In this document: in pieces, positions 52,330 to 61,512 of the stretch
How positions within the stretch are numbered: the stretch's first letter is position 1
Layout: each line of letters starts with the position of its first letter
NCBI RefSeq assembly: GCF_900103605.1
Contig: NZ_FNHY01000007.1
Coordinates: forward strand, 124,001 to 188,000
Reading direction: 5' to 3'
Source of the DNA: Psychrobacillus sp. OK028
GTDB taxonomy: Bacteria; Bacillota; Bacilli; Bacillales_A; Planococcaceae
Length of the DNA: 64,000 nt
The notes under the pieces: model-generated
Database searches by the model: none
Told to the model about the DNA's origin: nothing
The model's input: the letters and a program-made list of their open reading frames with translations, nothing else
Program-made: the position numbers and the translations under genes

Positions 52330-53684
52330 AGCTCTAACACTTCATCACTTAGCATGAATGCTTCGAATTTATCTAATGTGTCGTATTTAATCTTCACATT
52401 CAATCCATGTGCTAATGAAACAATCGCTTGTTCTGTTAGTTTGTCGTCTAGGATTGCTAAGTCTACAAGTTGCTTCAGCTCGGCAAACGTAGTTTCATAC
52501 TCTTTATAATAAGAAACTAATAATTTTTCTTCTTCTTTTACCTGTTTAATAATCATTTCAGATAGTGCTTCAGCTTGTAGACGAGCTTCTATAGCTAAAC
52601 TCAAATCTTCTCTGGCATTTGTAAATACTTTATAAAGTTGCTTCATACCTATTAATGCTACTGTACCAGCTACAGCTGCTCCTACTGGACCAAATAATGC
52701 TGCGCCGGCCGCTGTCATAATAATACCTGAGAAACAGCTCAATGCGTTATCGCCTAAACCCTCCACAAATTCTTCAATGGTAATTTTTTTGGATAGGAAT
52801 TTATAGGTTAATTCCGTCATATTCACCGCTGAACTTGCAAGGGTTGTTACTACGTTTCCTGACATTAACACATTGTTTCTGCCTACGTATTTCAACCCAT
52901 AGGAAACACCACTTATAACTGCTCCTCGTGCAGCACTGTTTGCAGCAGCTTTACCTGTTTCTTTTACACAAAACTCACCTTTGTATACACCTTGAGCGGT
53001 ACTTACTGCTCCACCCACAAAGGCACCTGCTAATGCTCCTCCTAACATGGCATTTTTAGCTCCTGAGATAAATTCTGTTCGATTCATCTCTGATGCAAAT
53101 GCATTAGGATTTTCAGCAGCTCGTTTAGCATCTCCATGTGTTGTGCCACCACTTTTAATCCCGTCATGCTCTAATTCGCCTTTTAAATGCTTTTGAGCAT
53201 CGCGATAATTATCTGCATAAATACCTTCTTTATTAATCCGGCTATCCATCAGTTCACTTACACGTTCTTTATGTTCTGTGTTTACAAGTCTATCCATTCC
53301 TTCATACTTCTTATCTTTAATATAGCTCGCTAAAGAAACTGGACTGTCACTAGACTTCGCCTGCACTTCACGTAAAATATCTCCGCTCTTATTGCGAATA
53401 AATATATCTGCTTCATGATGAGGCATCCCAAGCTGATCCGTTGTCACTGCACGTAACATACTGCCGGCTTTAGCGGCATTGGCATTAAACTTAGTAGTTT
53501 CAATAATTTCAAACATACGTCCCTGTGTAAAATCACTAGCACAATTGACGTATTGTTTGGCTACTTCGACTAACCGCTCATTGCCTACAACCGTTTCTAT
53601 TAATGCGTTGCCCTGTCTTTCTACCGTTTCACTAACAACTTGTCCTGCGATAAAATCAATATCCGATTGGCGTAATGCGACCAT
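52326..53684 (-). CDS. Glycine-zipper protein with a nuclease-like N-terminus
   Basis: 452 residues, ATG at 53684, CAGGAG upstream. The N-terminal 200 residues are soluble, with HHEADIFIRN (Asp93) and EVQAK (Gln108, Lys110), a D-x(n)-(E/Q)-x-K pattern as in PD-(D/E)xK enzymes. Residues about 207-350 have glycine/alanine-rich hydrophobic helices (MLGGALAGAFVGGAVS, AAGAALFGPVGAAVAG), able to insert in a membrane or form a pore. The C-terminal helix region (about 360-452) is coiled-coil-like. It starts one base before the end of the upstream gene's stop region. I know no named family. Confidence 0.6.
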   Translation of the reverse strand: MVALRQSDIDFIAGQVVSETVERQGNALIETVVGNERLVEVAKQYVNCASDFTQGRMFEIIETTKFNANAAKAGSMLRAVTTDQLGMPHHEADIFIRNKSGDILREVQAKSSDSPVSLASYIKDKKYEGMDRLVNTEHKERVSELMDSRINKEGIYADNYRDAQKHLKGELEHDGIKSGGTTHGDAKRAAENPNAFASEMNRTEFISGAKNAMLGGALAGAFVGGAVSTAQGVYKGEFCVKETGKAAANSAARGAVISGVSYGLKYVGRNNVLMSGNVVTTLASSAVNMTELTYKFLSKKITIEEFVEGLGDNALSCFSGIIMTAAGAALFGPVGAAVAGTVALIGMKQLYKVFTNAREDLSLAIEARLQAEALSEMIIKQVKEEEKLLVSYYKEYETTFAELKQLVDLAILDDKLTEQAIVSLAHGLNVKIKYDTLDKFEAFMLSDEVLEL

Positions 53685-53685
53685 T

Positions 53686-54705
53686 TTAATACTCCTGAAC
53701 AGCTGAAACTTTTCTCTTCTCAGCCGTTATCACCGATTGGATATTAGGCATTAATTCACCCTGTTCATTTAGGATCGTTGTATTTAAAATATCTCTCATA
53801 ATAGTAGCTAGCTTGTAGCTGTTATGAATGATCGTTTGTTCTTCCGTAGAATAATTTCTGAAATCATTGCCATTCCGATCAATAACTACCTTCATTTTGT
53901 TAATAGTATTTACAAATAAGTCGTTCGTGCTTTCTGCTAAATCATGCATGTTTCTCGTTGTCCGATTAATCTGTGCCATCACATTTGTAGCAGATTTCAG
54001 TTTCTCCACTTCTCTATTTACTTCCGCCTTTTTCGTATACATTTCCTCTAATTTCTTTTCAGTGGATGATGCGAAGATCAAACTCCCAATTGCTAAAGCA
54101 GGAGCTAAGGCAATGCCTCCCAATACCAATGTTCCTCCTGCGATACCTAACCCACCTGCACTTAATGCTCCTCCACCTAAGAATGCTAATGTAGCATTTT
54201 GTGCTGCAATTCCACTAAGTGAAGCTATTGCGGTACCTGTAGAAGCAGCTGCAAATGTAGTTGTAGCACCAATAGCACCCATAGCTGCTAAACCACCACC
54301 TGCTAATGAAGCTATACCCGCAGTCATCACTTGTCCTGCCTTTACAACCTGCTTCTCCACATTCAGTACAAATTGCTCTATATCTTTACTAGAGGCAAAG
54401 TTATCAGTTACAGCTTCCCCTTTAAAATGTACGTTCTTAATTTGTTTAAATGTTGCGACAAATTCTTTCATAGAACCATCTAAAATATGTAGTTTTAACA
54501 GACCATACTGTTCAAAGTCATCATTTGTGTTATCACGACTTTTTTCAAATTTCTTATAGGCACTTTTATATGTAGACTCTAATTGTTGTGCAAGTTCCTT
54601 CGTTTCTTGCATATTTTGGTACGAATCGTACCCCTTCTTTCCTGCTACTGCTGCTGATGCTGCTGCTACTCCAGCTACGACCAATGGAATTAACGGTAAT
54701 GGCAT
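53686..54705 (-). CDS. Glycine-zipper membrane-associated protein of unknown function
   Basis: 339 residues, ATG at 54705. The N-terminal helix (LPLIPLVVAGVAAASAAVAG) may be a membrane anchor. A helical segment (about 30-120; SYQNMQETKELAQQLESTYK) leads to a long Gly/Ala-rich hydrophobic core (about 124-212), then a coiled coil (EEMYTKKAEVNREVEKLKSA) and a helical tail. It looks like a pore-forming or membrane-remodelling protein. It is the first gene of the operon; the next starts almost at its stop codon, so a stable complex of the two is likely. Confidence 0.6.
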   Translation of the reverse strand: MPLPLIPLVVAGVAAASAAVAGKKGYDSYQNMQETKELAQQLESTYKSAYKKFEKSRDNTNDDFEQYGLLKLHILDGSMKEFVATFKQIKNVHFKGEAVTDNFASSKDIEQFVLNVEKQVVKAGQVMTAGIASLAGGGLAAMGAIGATTTFAAASTGTAIASLSGIAAQNATLAFLGGGALSAGGLGIAGGTLVLGGIALAPALAIGSLIFASSTEKKLEEMYTKKAEVNREVEKLKSATNVMAQINRTTRNMHDLAESTNDLFVNTINKMKVVIDRNGNDFRNYSTEEQTIIHNSYKLATIMRDILNTTILNEQGELMPNIQSVITAEKRKVSAVQEY

Positions 54706-54881
54706 ATGTATCTCTCTCTTTCAATATGTAATACAATTATCATATCAAACAACTAAAATTATGTGTATCTATTTTCACATAATAATCTTAATTAAAATAA
54801 TTCAATTGAACTATAATAATCTAACACTCCACATTATTATCCTTCCTGGCTACTTACGTGAATAACTCTTTTCTATGTATA

Positions 54882-54887
54882 TTGACA
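54882..54887 (+). promoter_or_regulatory. Probable -35 of the brnQ T-box transcript
   Basis: TTGACA. The -10 is less clear (TATTAT or TTATAC at 54910-54917 is too far or weak). Confidence 0.4.
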
Positions 54888-54914
54888 ATTCACTTTTCTG
54901 TTGATAAGCTATTA

Positions 54915-55194
54915 TACAAATCCAAATTCGTTGAAGAGAATAAGTACGAATGGTCACTTAATCTATAGAGAGTCGACGCTTGCTGAAAGTCGATGCTTAA
55001 GTCCTTTTCTGAAATCATCTCTGAGAAGCAAAATTGAACTTCTTGTAAATTTTGCCGGTTTATCCTCCGTTACCTTGGGATCACGTATGTTAGTACGTTG
55101 GCTGAGTGCTGGAATTTTTGTGAAAGACAAATTTCCGGAATTAGGGTGGTATCGCGAGTAATCTCGTCCCTTTCTATAGGGGCGAGTTTTTTTT
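54915..55194 (+). promoter_or_regulatory. T-box riboswitch, isoleucine specifier
   Basis: The conserved T-box AGGGTGGTATCGCG is at 55143-55156. The terminator follows: CTCGTCCC/GGGGCGAG (55163-55186) plus eight T. Stem I is seen as GAGAGTCGACGC ... GAAAGTCGATGC, and the 3' side carries GAA-ATC-ATCTCTGAG, placing the specifier ATC (Ile) at 55014-55016. Uncharged tRNA-Ile would pair there and stabilise the antiterminator, turning on brnQ when isoleucine is short. Confidence 0.92.
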
Positions 55195-55244
55195 GTGCCT
55201 TTTTTTCACTGAATATGGATCAATCTATTGAAGGAGTGAATGAA

Positions 55245-56570
55245 ATGAATAAGTCTAGAACGCTATTTGTAGGATTAATGTTATTTTCGATGTTTTTTGG
55301 GGCTGGTAATCTTATATTCCCACCATTTTTAGGTGCAAATGCTGGCACAAACTTTCCACTCGCTATTGCTGGATTTATCGTAACTGCGGTGGGTCTTCCA
55401 CTACTTGTGTTAACTGCACTCTCTTTTGTTAAAGGCGGGGCTCGTACGCTAGCTGGTCGTATCCACCCTATTTTCGGATTAGTTTTTACGGTTATTGTGT
55501 ATTTATCGATTGGACCGTTTCTGGGTATCCCACGGAATGCTACACTTGCTTATGAAATGGGGTTAAAACCGTTTATCGCTGATTCTTCTGTTGCTTTATT
55601 TGGTTTTACAGCTGTGTTTTTTCTTCTTGTATTTTTAGTTAGTTTAAACCAAAGCAAAATGGTGGATCTTATGGGGAAAATTATTACGCCTCTTTTATTG
55701 CTAAGTATGATTGTATTAGTCGTGACAGGATTTATGCAATTAAAAAATGGTTCGTTAGCTCCTTCGACACTAGAATATGAACAGAGCCCATTTTTGAAAG
55801 GGTTTTTGGAAGGCTATAACACTATGGATGCCCTTGCTGCTCTCGCATTTGGAATTGTCATTTTGACTACGTTGAAGCAGCAAGGTGTTTCCGACGGTAA
55901 AATGATGCGAAGAGAAATGCTTAAAGCAGGTTTGTTAGCTGGGTTCTTACTTACAGTTGTGTATTGTTCTCTTGGGTACATTGGAGTAGAAATGGCTGGA
56001 GTGGGGTCATTTGAAAACGGTAGTGTGCTCCTTACGGCAGCTTCTTCCTTACTGTTTGGTCAATGGGGAAATTTGCTGCTAGGAATTATTTTTGTACTAG
56101 CTTGCTTCACTACTTGCGTAGGTTTAGTTTCTGCTTGTGGGAATTATTTTCATTCGTTATTGCCGAAAGCTAGCTATAAGAAAATTGCTTTATTTTTTAC
56201 ATTCATTAGTTTCGGGTTGGCCAATTTTGGACTAAACACCATTTTATCAGTTAGTGTCCCATTTTTAGTAGCTACCTATTCCCTTACAATAGTGTTAATC
56301 GTATTATCATTTTTTCATCCGCTATTTGGGGGTTCGTCCTATGTCTACGTCGGAGCAATTACGTTAACTGGAATAGTCGCTGTATATGATGGGCTAAAAG
56401 CATTTGGATTCAAATTTGGAATCTTTGATACTTTTATGGGCTATCTTCCATTCGCAGAGCTTGGACTCGGGTGGATTGTTCCTTCCCTTGTAGGAACTGC
56501 AATTGGATATGGATTATATGTAATGAAAAGAAATCCGATGATCATCCAGAAACAAACTTTAGAAAAATAG
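55245..56570 (+). CDS. brnQ: Branched-chain amino acid:cation symporter
   Basis: 441 residues from the ATG at 55245 (AAGGAG upstream); the frame opens earlier but within the T-box. The N-terminal block FVGLMLFSMFFGAGNLIFPP is the BrnQ signature, and 12 membrane segments follow. It imports Ile, Leu and Val with Na+ or H+. Regulated by the Ile T-box just upstream. Ends in a GACACAGGGAG hairpin. Confidence 0.95.
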   Translation: MNKSRTLFVGLMLFSMFFGAGNLIFPPFLGANAGTNFPLAIAGFIVTAVGLPLLVLTALSFVKGGARTLAGRIHPIFGLVFTVIVYLSIGPFLGIPRNATLAYEMGLKPFIADSSVALFGFTAVFFLLVFLVSLNQSKMVDLMGKIITPLLLLSMIVLVVTGFMQLKNGSLAPSTLEYEQSPFLKGFLEGYNTMDALAALAFGIVILTTLKQQGVSDGKMMRREMLKAGLLAGFLLTVVYCSLGYIGVEMAGVGSFENGSVLLTAASSLLFGQWGNLLLGIIFVLACFTTCVGLVSACGNYFHSLLPKASYKKIALFFTFISFGLANFGLNTILSVSVPFLVATYSLTIVLIVLSFFHPLFGGSSYVYVGAITLTGIVAVYDGLKAFGFKFGIFDTFMGYLPFAELGLGWIVPSLVGTAIGYGLYVMKRNPMIIQKQTLEK

Positions 56571-56574
56571 TAAA

Positions 56575-56600
56575 CTCTCCCTGTGTCAGACACAGGGAGC
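56575..56600. terminator. Terminator after brnQ
   Basis: A perfect inverted repeat CTCCCTGTGTC-A-GACACAGGGAG between convergent genes, and a member of the dispersed CCCTGTGTC family. Confidence 0.75.
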
Positions 56601-56623
56601 AATTATAAAGCAACCTTCTGCTA

Positions 56624-57166
56624 TTAATCTAATGTACTCCAATCTCCTAAAGATAATTTACTAACCACTTCATAACCGTTTCCTATCCCTTTAGGTTTTA
56701 TAATAGCTGTTTCCATATCATTTAATTGACCTAACCCAACCCCTTCTGGAAAACTGTGAGCAATAATTACATTATTTTTTCCCTCTTCTGGAATTGTCTC
56801 TAAAACAGACTTAAGATTATTTAAAATTCTTTGGCTATCACTAATAGGTAAATTGCCACTTAACCTAACTACCTCAAACCAAAAAGGATTAACTTGAACG
56901 TTGCCACTTCCAAATGCTAACTGTGCTGTTTCTATTGTCCGACAAAAAGGACTTACGGAAACAGGATAGTTGATTGGTATTTGTAAATATTGAAGAATTT
57001 CTCCATAGTAAATAGCCTGCCTACGCCCCATTTCTGAAAGATTTCTTTGGGTTAAACAGTCTTGAAAGTTTAAATAAGGTAAATCGTTTCCCACAGTCGC
57101 TTCTCCATGCTTCACATAGAGTATAAATCCTCCCTTTCTAAGGGAATTAAGTAATGAGCTATTCAA
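56624..57166 (-). CDS. Histidine-phosphatase-family protein with altered RHG motif
   Basis: 180 residues from a TTG start (AAGGAG eight bases upstream). The phosphoglycerate mutase-like fold is indicated by ILYVKHGEA (Lys19-His20-Gly21), TQRNLSEMGRRQA, CRTIETA and IIAHSFPEG. The first Arg of the usual R-H-G is Lys here, while the nucleophile His20 remains. Activity may be reduced or specialised. Substrate unknown. Confidence 0.75.
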   Translation of the reverse strand: MNSSLLNSLRKGGFILYVKHGEATVGNDLPYLNFQDCLTQRNLSEMGRRQAIYYGEILQYLQIPINYPVSVSPFCRTIETAQLAFGSGNVQVNPFWFEVVRLSGNLPISDSQRILNNLKSVLETIPEEGKNNVIIAHSFPEGVGLGQLNDMETAIIKPKGIGNGYEVVSKLSLGDWSTLD

Positions 57167-57377
57167 CGCATCTTCTCCTTTTATTTACCCTGGTTAGTGC
57201 TTAATGTATGTTTTCACTTGCGTCCCTGTGTCAGCCACAGAGCAGCTGAAATTTCAATTTCAATCTGCCTAATAAGGTCGCTATTTAAGTGATCGTTTAA
57301 TCCTATAGAGTAAAAAAATGCTTACCTTCATCTTTTAAGATAATATTAGTAAAAAGCTATTTAAAGGAGTAATGGGA

Positions 57378-58133
57378 ATGTGTTTAGTGAATGTTCATTT
57401 TCAGGATCATCCATTTTATAAACTGATAGTGGTGGCAAATCGGGATGAGTTTTATGAAAGGCCAACTGCGACTGCTGGTTTTTGGGAGGATTATCCGAAT
57501 ATTTTGGGTGGGCGTGATTTAATGCATATGGGGACTTGGCTTGGTGTAACGAAAGATGGACGCTTTGCGGCGTTGACGAATTATCGGGACCCTGCAGAGG
57601 CACAGGGGCAATTTTCACGTGGGGATATTGTGCGCGATTTTTTAGCAAATAGTGATGCTCCAGCTGATTTTATTCAAAAACTTTCGAACCATAAAGGAAA
57701 TTATGGTGGTTATAATGTCGTTGTTGGCGACGGAAATCAATTGCTCCACTACAATAATGTATTAGATGAAATAAATGAGATTACTCCCGGAACACATAGT
57801 TTAAGCAATCATACATTGAATACTCCTTGGCCAAAGGTTGCGAAGGGCAAAAAGAGATTGAGTGAGTATGTTCAATCCCATCCTGCGGAAGTAGCTATAG
57901 ACTCTCTATTTGATATTATCTCTGATCAAACCATAGCGGATGATTTGGAACTTCCTGAAACAGGAGTAGGTTTAGAGATGGAGAGATTATTGTCTCCATT
58001 GTTTATTAAGAGCCCTAACTACGGCACTCGTTCATCCACTGTTTTACTGATCGATAAAGAAAATCATATTACGTTTGTAGAGCGAACTTACCAGAATGGA
58101 GAGTTCCTAGAAGAAAATCGCTTTGCTTTCTAG
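57378..58133 (+). CDS. NRDE/TANGO2-family protein
   Basis: 251 residues from the ATG at 57378, so that Cys2 follows Met (AAAGGAG eight bases upstream). N-R-D-E motif in VVANRDEFYERPT, and GGRDLMHMGTWLGVTKDGRFAALTNYRD. The fold is Ntn-hydrolase-like with Cys2 as possible nucleophile. TANGO2 relatives have been linked to heme or CoA handling; the bacterial role is unsettled. Confidence 0.87.
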   Translation: MCLVNVHFQDHPFYKLIVVANRDEFYERPTATAGFWEDYPNILGGRDLMHMGTWLGVTKDGRFAALTNYRDPAEAQGQFSRGDIVRDFLANSDAPADFIQKLSNHKGNYGGYNVVVGDGNQLLHYNNVLDEINEITPGTHSLSNHTLNTPWPKVAKGKKRLSEYVQSHPAEVAIDSLFDIISDQTIADDLELPETGVGLEMERLLSPLFIKSPNYGTRSSTVLLIDKENHITFVERTYQNGEFLEENRFAF

Positions 58134-58251
58134 ATTAAAGAAATATAAAACTACATAAATACGCCCCCTATGTTAGACACTACTTAGAACCTAGTTTCGA
58201 ATGGTATCTAACATAGAGTGCTCAAATATTCCACGTTATTAACACCAAGGA

Positions 58252-58282
58252 GAACCTTCAGAAATTCTGGAGGTTCATTTTT
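58252..58282 (+). terminator. Terminator of the NRDE gene
   Basis: Arms GAACCTTCAGAA/CTGGAGGTTC followed by ATTTTTC. Confidence 0.7.
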
Positions 58283-58293
58283 CACATTATTTA

Positions 58294-58956
58294 TCATCTG
58301 ATTCCTTGAACCGTTTCGATAATCTCTGAAAGTCTTTTTTCATTCATAGAATTCAATCTTCCATCCATCCCATTGAACGTCATATGTGAAGTAACAAAGT
58401 TAGGGACGATAAAACAAGTTAGTCCTGCCGCTTTCGCTGCTGTCATACCGTTTACTGAATCCTCAAAGGCAATACACTCATCTGGCTTCAGTCCCAAACA
58501 ATTGACTGCTTTGATATATAGTTCCGGTGAAGGTTTAACGTACTCGACATCGTCTGAAGTTAAGATACACTCAAAATAGTCAAGTAAACCTAGATTGCTA
58601 AGATGTCCTCTTACCCATTTCTTATCAGAGGAGGAAGCCAATCCTATCGATAACCCTAGCTCCTTTGCCTCTTTCAAATATTCCCTAACTCCTTCACGCG
58701 CTTCCATCTCTGCTAGACCAGTCACAAACTGCTGTTGAAAATCTAGCCTCAACTGCTGTTCAGAGATCTCGTTGATACTCTGTTCGGTCAGGTAACTGAA
58801 CAATGAAAAATCGGTCTTGGTTCCGATACATGCTAGCCATCTGTCAAAGGGCAACTCTACATTATGTTCTTTAAAGAGCTGTTGAAACAATTCATATTGG
58901 TGTGACTCTGTATCAAGAATAAGACCGTCAAAGTCAAAAATAATTCCCTTTATCAA
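58294..58956 (-). CDS. HAD-superfamily phosphatase (beta-phosphoglucomutase-like)
   Basis: 220 residues from TTG 58956 behind GGAGG. Motif I FDFDGLILDTE, motif II ASSSDKKW, motif III KPSPELY, motif IV FEDSVNGMTAA. The small helical cap group removes or shifts phosphate on sugars. It is 15 bp after the GntR regulator of the frl operon and so may act on a sugar phosphate from Amadori-product breakdown; not proven. Confidence 0.87.
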   Translation of the reverse strand: MIKGIIFDFDGLILDTESHQYELFQQLFKEHNVELPFDRWLACIGTKTDFSLFSYLTEQSINEISEQQLRLDFQQQFVTGLAEMEAREGVREYLKEAKELGLSIGLASSSDKKWVRGHLSNLGLLDYFECILTSDDVEYVKPSPELYIKAVNCLGLKPDECIAFEDSVNGMTAAKAAGLTCFIVPNFVTSHMTFNGMDGRLNSMNEKRLSEIIETVQGIR

Positions 58957-58971
58957 TTAACAGCCTCCTTC

Positions 58972-59712
58972 TTACTCACTATAGTCTGCTTCGATGTATA
59001 GTTTGACACGTTCGGCAATTAAGTAATAGCTAGAATAGTGAATAGGTTCATTTTTATGGTCATAAATAATCTTCTTCACCCGAATTACAGGAGACGTCTT
59101 ACTGATATTTAGCCATTCACAAATCTCTGGTGTGGGTAATGAATATTCGATTTCTTTATTGACTCTTGCAAATTTAATATTATAAGCTGATTTGATCAAC
59201 TGAAAAGTTGATGTTTGATCCTCAATCTTGGATTCGATATTCGGGTATAGTTCGGTCGGCAGGTAGGCGTAATCCAAACTCAAATAGCCATCTTCATCAA
59301 ATACTTTTCGAACCAATTCTATGAATTCCGTGTACCTTCCACCAAAGTGTTTTCGTCCGATTTCTGGATCCTCTACAACTTTTTTAGAGATAATGGATTT
59401 TTGAATATTTCTTTCTTCGGATGATAGACCTTCTGTGAATCCTTTCAAATTCAATAGATGTAACTGCGTCTTACTTGCTTTTACAAAAGTTCCTTTTCCA
59501 TGCACGACTTCTAAGGCACCGTCTGCAATCAGCTCTTTAATGGCACGGCGAATTGTGATTCGACTGACATTCAATATTTCACAAAGTTCAGATTCGTTAG
59601 GGATCTGGTCACCTGTGTGAAGGTTTTGATTTTTAATCAGTTCTCTTATATGAGCCATTGCCTCTTCATATAAAAAGGTAGAAGTACCTTTTGATTGTTG
59701 TAATTTACTCAT
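58972..59712 (-). CDS. frlR: GntR-family regulator (FrlR-like)
   Basis: 246 residues from ATG 59712 (GAGGAG upstream). The N-terminal wHTH has DQIPNESELCEILNVSRITIRRAI (about 33-56). The C-terminal UTRA effector domain (about 85-240) ends in HYSSYYLIAERVKLYIE. It lies between the frl transport/kinase genes and the HAD gene on the same strand. In B. subtilis FrlR represses the frl operon; the same role is inferred. Confidence 0.8.
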   Translation of the reverse strand: MSKLQQSKGTSTFLYEEAMAHIRELIKNQNLHTGDQIPNESELCEILNVSRITIRRAIKELIADGALEVVHGKGTFVKASKTQLHLLNLKGFTEGLSSEERNIQKSIISKKVVEDPEIGRKHFGGRYTEFIELVRKVFDEDGYLSLDYAYLPTELYPNIESKIEDQTSTFQLIKSAYNIKFARVNKEIEYSLPTPEICEWLNISKTSPVIRVKKIIYDHKNEPIHYSSYYLIAERVKLYIEADYSE

Positions 59713-59780
59713 ACCAAACTCTCCTCTAATTCCCATTTACTTTCATTGTACCTAAATAGTAAGGAGAGTACCTAACACTA

Positions 59781-60599
59781 TCAGTTCAATTCTTTAGGAT
59801 AACCGAATCCGCCCTCAATTTGACATGTCTTTTCGGCTGAAATGGTGCCGTCCTGAATTGCTTGTTCAATCGAATTGCCATTCAGATAACTAACTAAAAA
59901 TCCTGCTATAAGGCTATCTCCGGCTCCCATTGTATCCACCACTTGGATTGGTCGTAATACTTGATGATAGATTTGTTCTTTATGCACAAACATGGCAGGC
60001 TGATCACCTCGCGTTATGCCAACCACTTCGATATCGAAGTCTGCCAACTCCTGGACCAACTTTTTAATCTCAAGGGAAGAAAGGTCGGATGCAGAGAAGA
60101 AAGCAAATCTAAGCGAATCGGCTATACTTCGAATGTAATCAAACTCTAGTCGATTTGAAAAATCGTAAGAAACAGATGTAACGGCAGCTACTTTCTTCAG
60201 TTCACTTTCCATGGAAGAATACACACTAATATGACACACATCATACTCTTTCATTTTTTCGAGTTCTGTCGGTAGCAGATTGATTTTAAAACGGTGTTGA
60301 ACAGTATCTTTAGGACCGCCAACAAAAATTCGATCACCATCTTCAGAAATCGCGACCTGCGGCTGTCCAGTCTTTCCTATCGCATAACGTGCATCTTCAA
60401 ACTCAATTTCCTCTTTAGAAAGGACATCCTGTATATGCAGAGCCTTGTCATCATTACCAAATACTCCGATATATGCGACATCCTCAGCCCCAGCACGTTT
60501 TGCATTAACCGCTACATTGACGCAATTTCCTCCAGGAAAATATACGTTCTTATCTAAATAACAATCTACTACATTATCCCCTACAGCAATGAGTTTCAT
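59781..60599 (-). CDS. frlD: Fructoselysine 6-kinase (PfkB family)
   Basis: 272 residues, ATG at 60599. PfkB features: GGNCVNVAVNAKRAG (23-37) and the C-terminal DTMGAGDSLIAGF with the anion hole and catalytic Asp. It phosphorylates fructoselysine or related Amadori compounds at C6 for the FrlB deglycase. The gene order frlB-frlO-frlN-frlM-frlD is as in B. subtilis, which supports the substrate call. Confidence 0.87.
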   Translation of the reverse strand: MKLIAVGDNVVDCYLDKNVYFPGGNCVNVAVNAKRAGAEDVAYIGVFGNDDKALHIQDVLSKEEIEFEDARYAIGKTGQPQVAISEDGDRIFVGGPKDTVQHRFKINLLPTELEKMKEYDVCHISVYSSMESELKKVAAVTSVSYDFSNRLEFDYIRSIADSLRFAFFSASDLSSLEIKKLVQELADFDIEVVGITRGDQPAMFVHKEQIYHQVLRPIQVVDTMGAGDSLIAGFLVSYLNGNSIEQAIQDGTISAEKTCQIEGGFGYPKELN

Positions 60600-60609
60600 C
60601 TATTTCACC

Positions 60610-61509
60610 TTAGCCTTTCACTGAGCCCTCAGACAAACCGCGAACTAAATATTTTTGAAGTACAATCAATAAAATTATCATTGGAATCGTTGCAATCACC
60701 ATTCCAGCTAGTAAAACACCCCAATCGGTTCTTAATGCATCTTTAAATGACATCAACCCGGAAGGAATAGTTTTTAAATCGGTTGAATCAATAAATACGG
60801 TTGCAAACATAAATTCATTCCAAGCAAAATACGCTGTTAACACAACGGCAGTGATCAAGATTGGAATGGATAGTGGTAGATATATCCTTAAGTAAATCCC
60901 AATCTCACTACACCCATCGATAATAGCAGATTCTTCTAACTCTTTAGGTACACTAAGAAAGAATGCACGAATTAGAATGATAGTGAGCGGTAGACGAAAT
61001 GCCACATAGGACAAGATCAACGCCCAGTGTGTATTGATCAGATTCGCCCAAGATAATATTTCAAATAGCGGGATAAGTGCTACCTGAGGATTCATCATGA
61101 GGCCACCAATCATAAAGATAAGCGCGATATCTATCCATTTCGTTCTGTAGCGAGATAAGACAAATGCTGCCATAGATCCGATTAACACTACTAAAATGAT
61201 TGTCGATATCGTTACAAACAAACTATTAACAAAGTAACTAGAAATCCCTTTCGACCATGCAGTCGTATAGTTTTCAAAGTGCCAGACTTGAGGCAGACTC
61301 CATACATTATTATAAATCTCATCATAGCTCTTAAACGATGAAATAAACATCCAATAGAGTGGGTAAAGGATGATGAAAGCAAACAACAAAAGTCCAAGAT
61401 AAATCAGTCCACCTGAGACGGTGAGTTTGGCTTTCCATCTAGATTTGAATTTAGAGAAAGGACTTTCTTTCACCGCGCTTACAGATTTATCAACATTCAC
61501 TAGTGTCAT
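60610..61509 (-). CDS. frlM: ABC sugar permease (FrlM-like)
   Basis: 299 residues, six membrane helices and the MalG-type EAA loop ELEESAIIDGCSEIGIYLRIYLP. It starts three bases after the stop of the partner permease. It forms the membrane channel for fructosamines with FrlN; the ATPase is not in the operon and may be a shared MsmX-type protein, as in Bacillus. Confidence 0.87.
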   Translation of the reverse strand: MTLVNVDKSVSAVKESPFSKFKSRWKAKLTVSGGLIYLGLLLFAFIILYPLYWMFISSFKSYDEIYNNVWSLPQVWHFENYTTAWSKGISSYFVNSLFVTISTIILVVLIGSMAAFVLSRYRTKWIDIALIFMIGGLMMNPQVALIPLFEILSWANLINTHWALILSYVAFRLPLTIILIRAFFLSVPKELEESAIIDGCSEIGIYLRIYLPLSIPILITAVVLTAYFAWNEFMFATVFIDSTDLKTIPSGLMSFKDALRTDWGVLLAGMVIATIPMIILLIVLQKYLVRGLSEGSVKG

Positions 61510-61512
61510 CAG

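Noticed and set aside
53867-54559. 230-codon plus-strand frame opposite the glycine-zipper gene
   Set aside because: It mirrors a Gly/Ala-rich gene (giving Pro/Ala-rich translation), has no ribosome site and no recognisable domain.
51101-54705. Prophage or integrated plasmid
   Set aside because: Only the HTH protein hints at it; no integrase, capsid, replication or attachment-site repeats were found.
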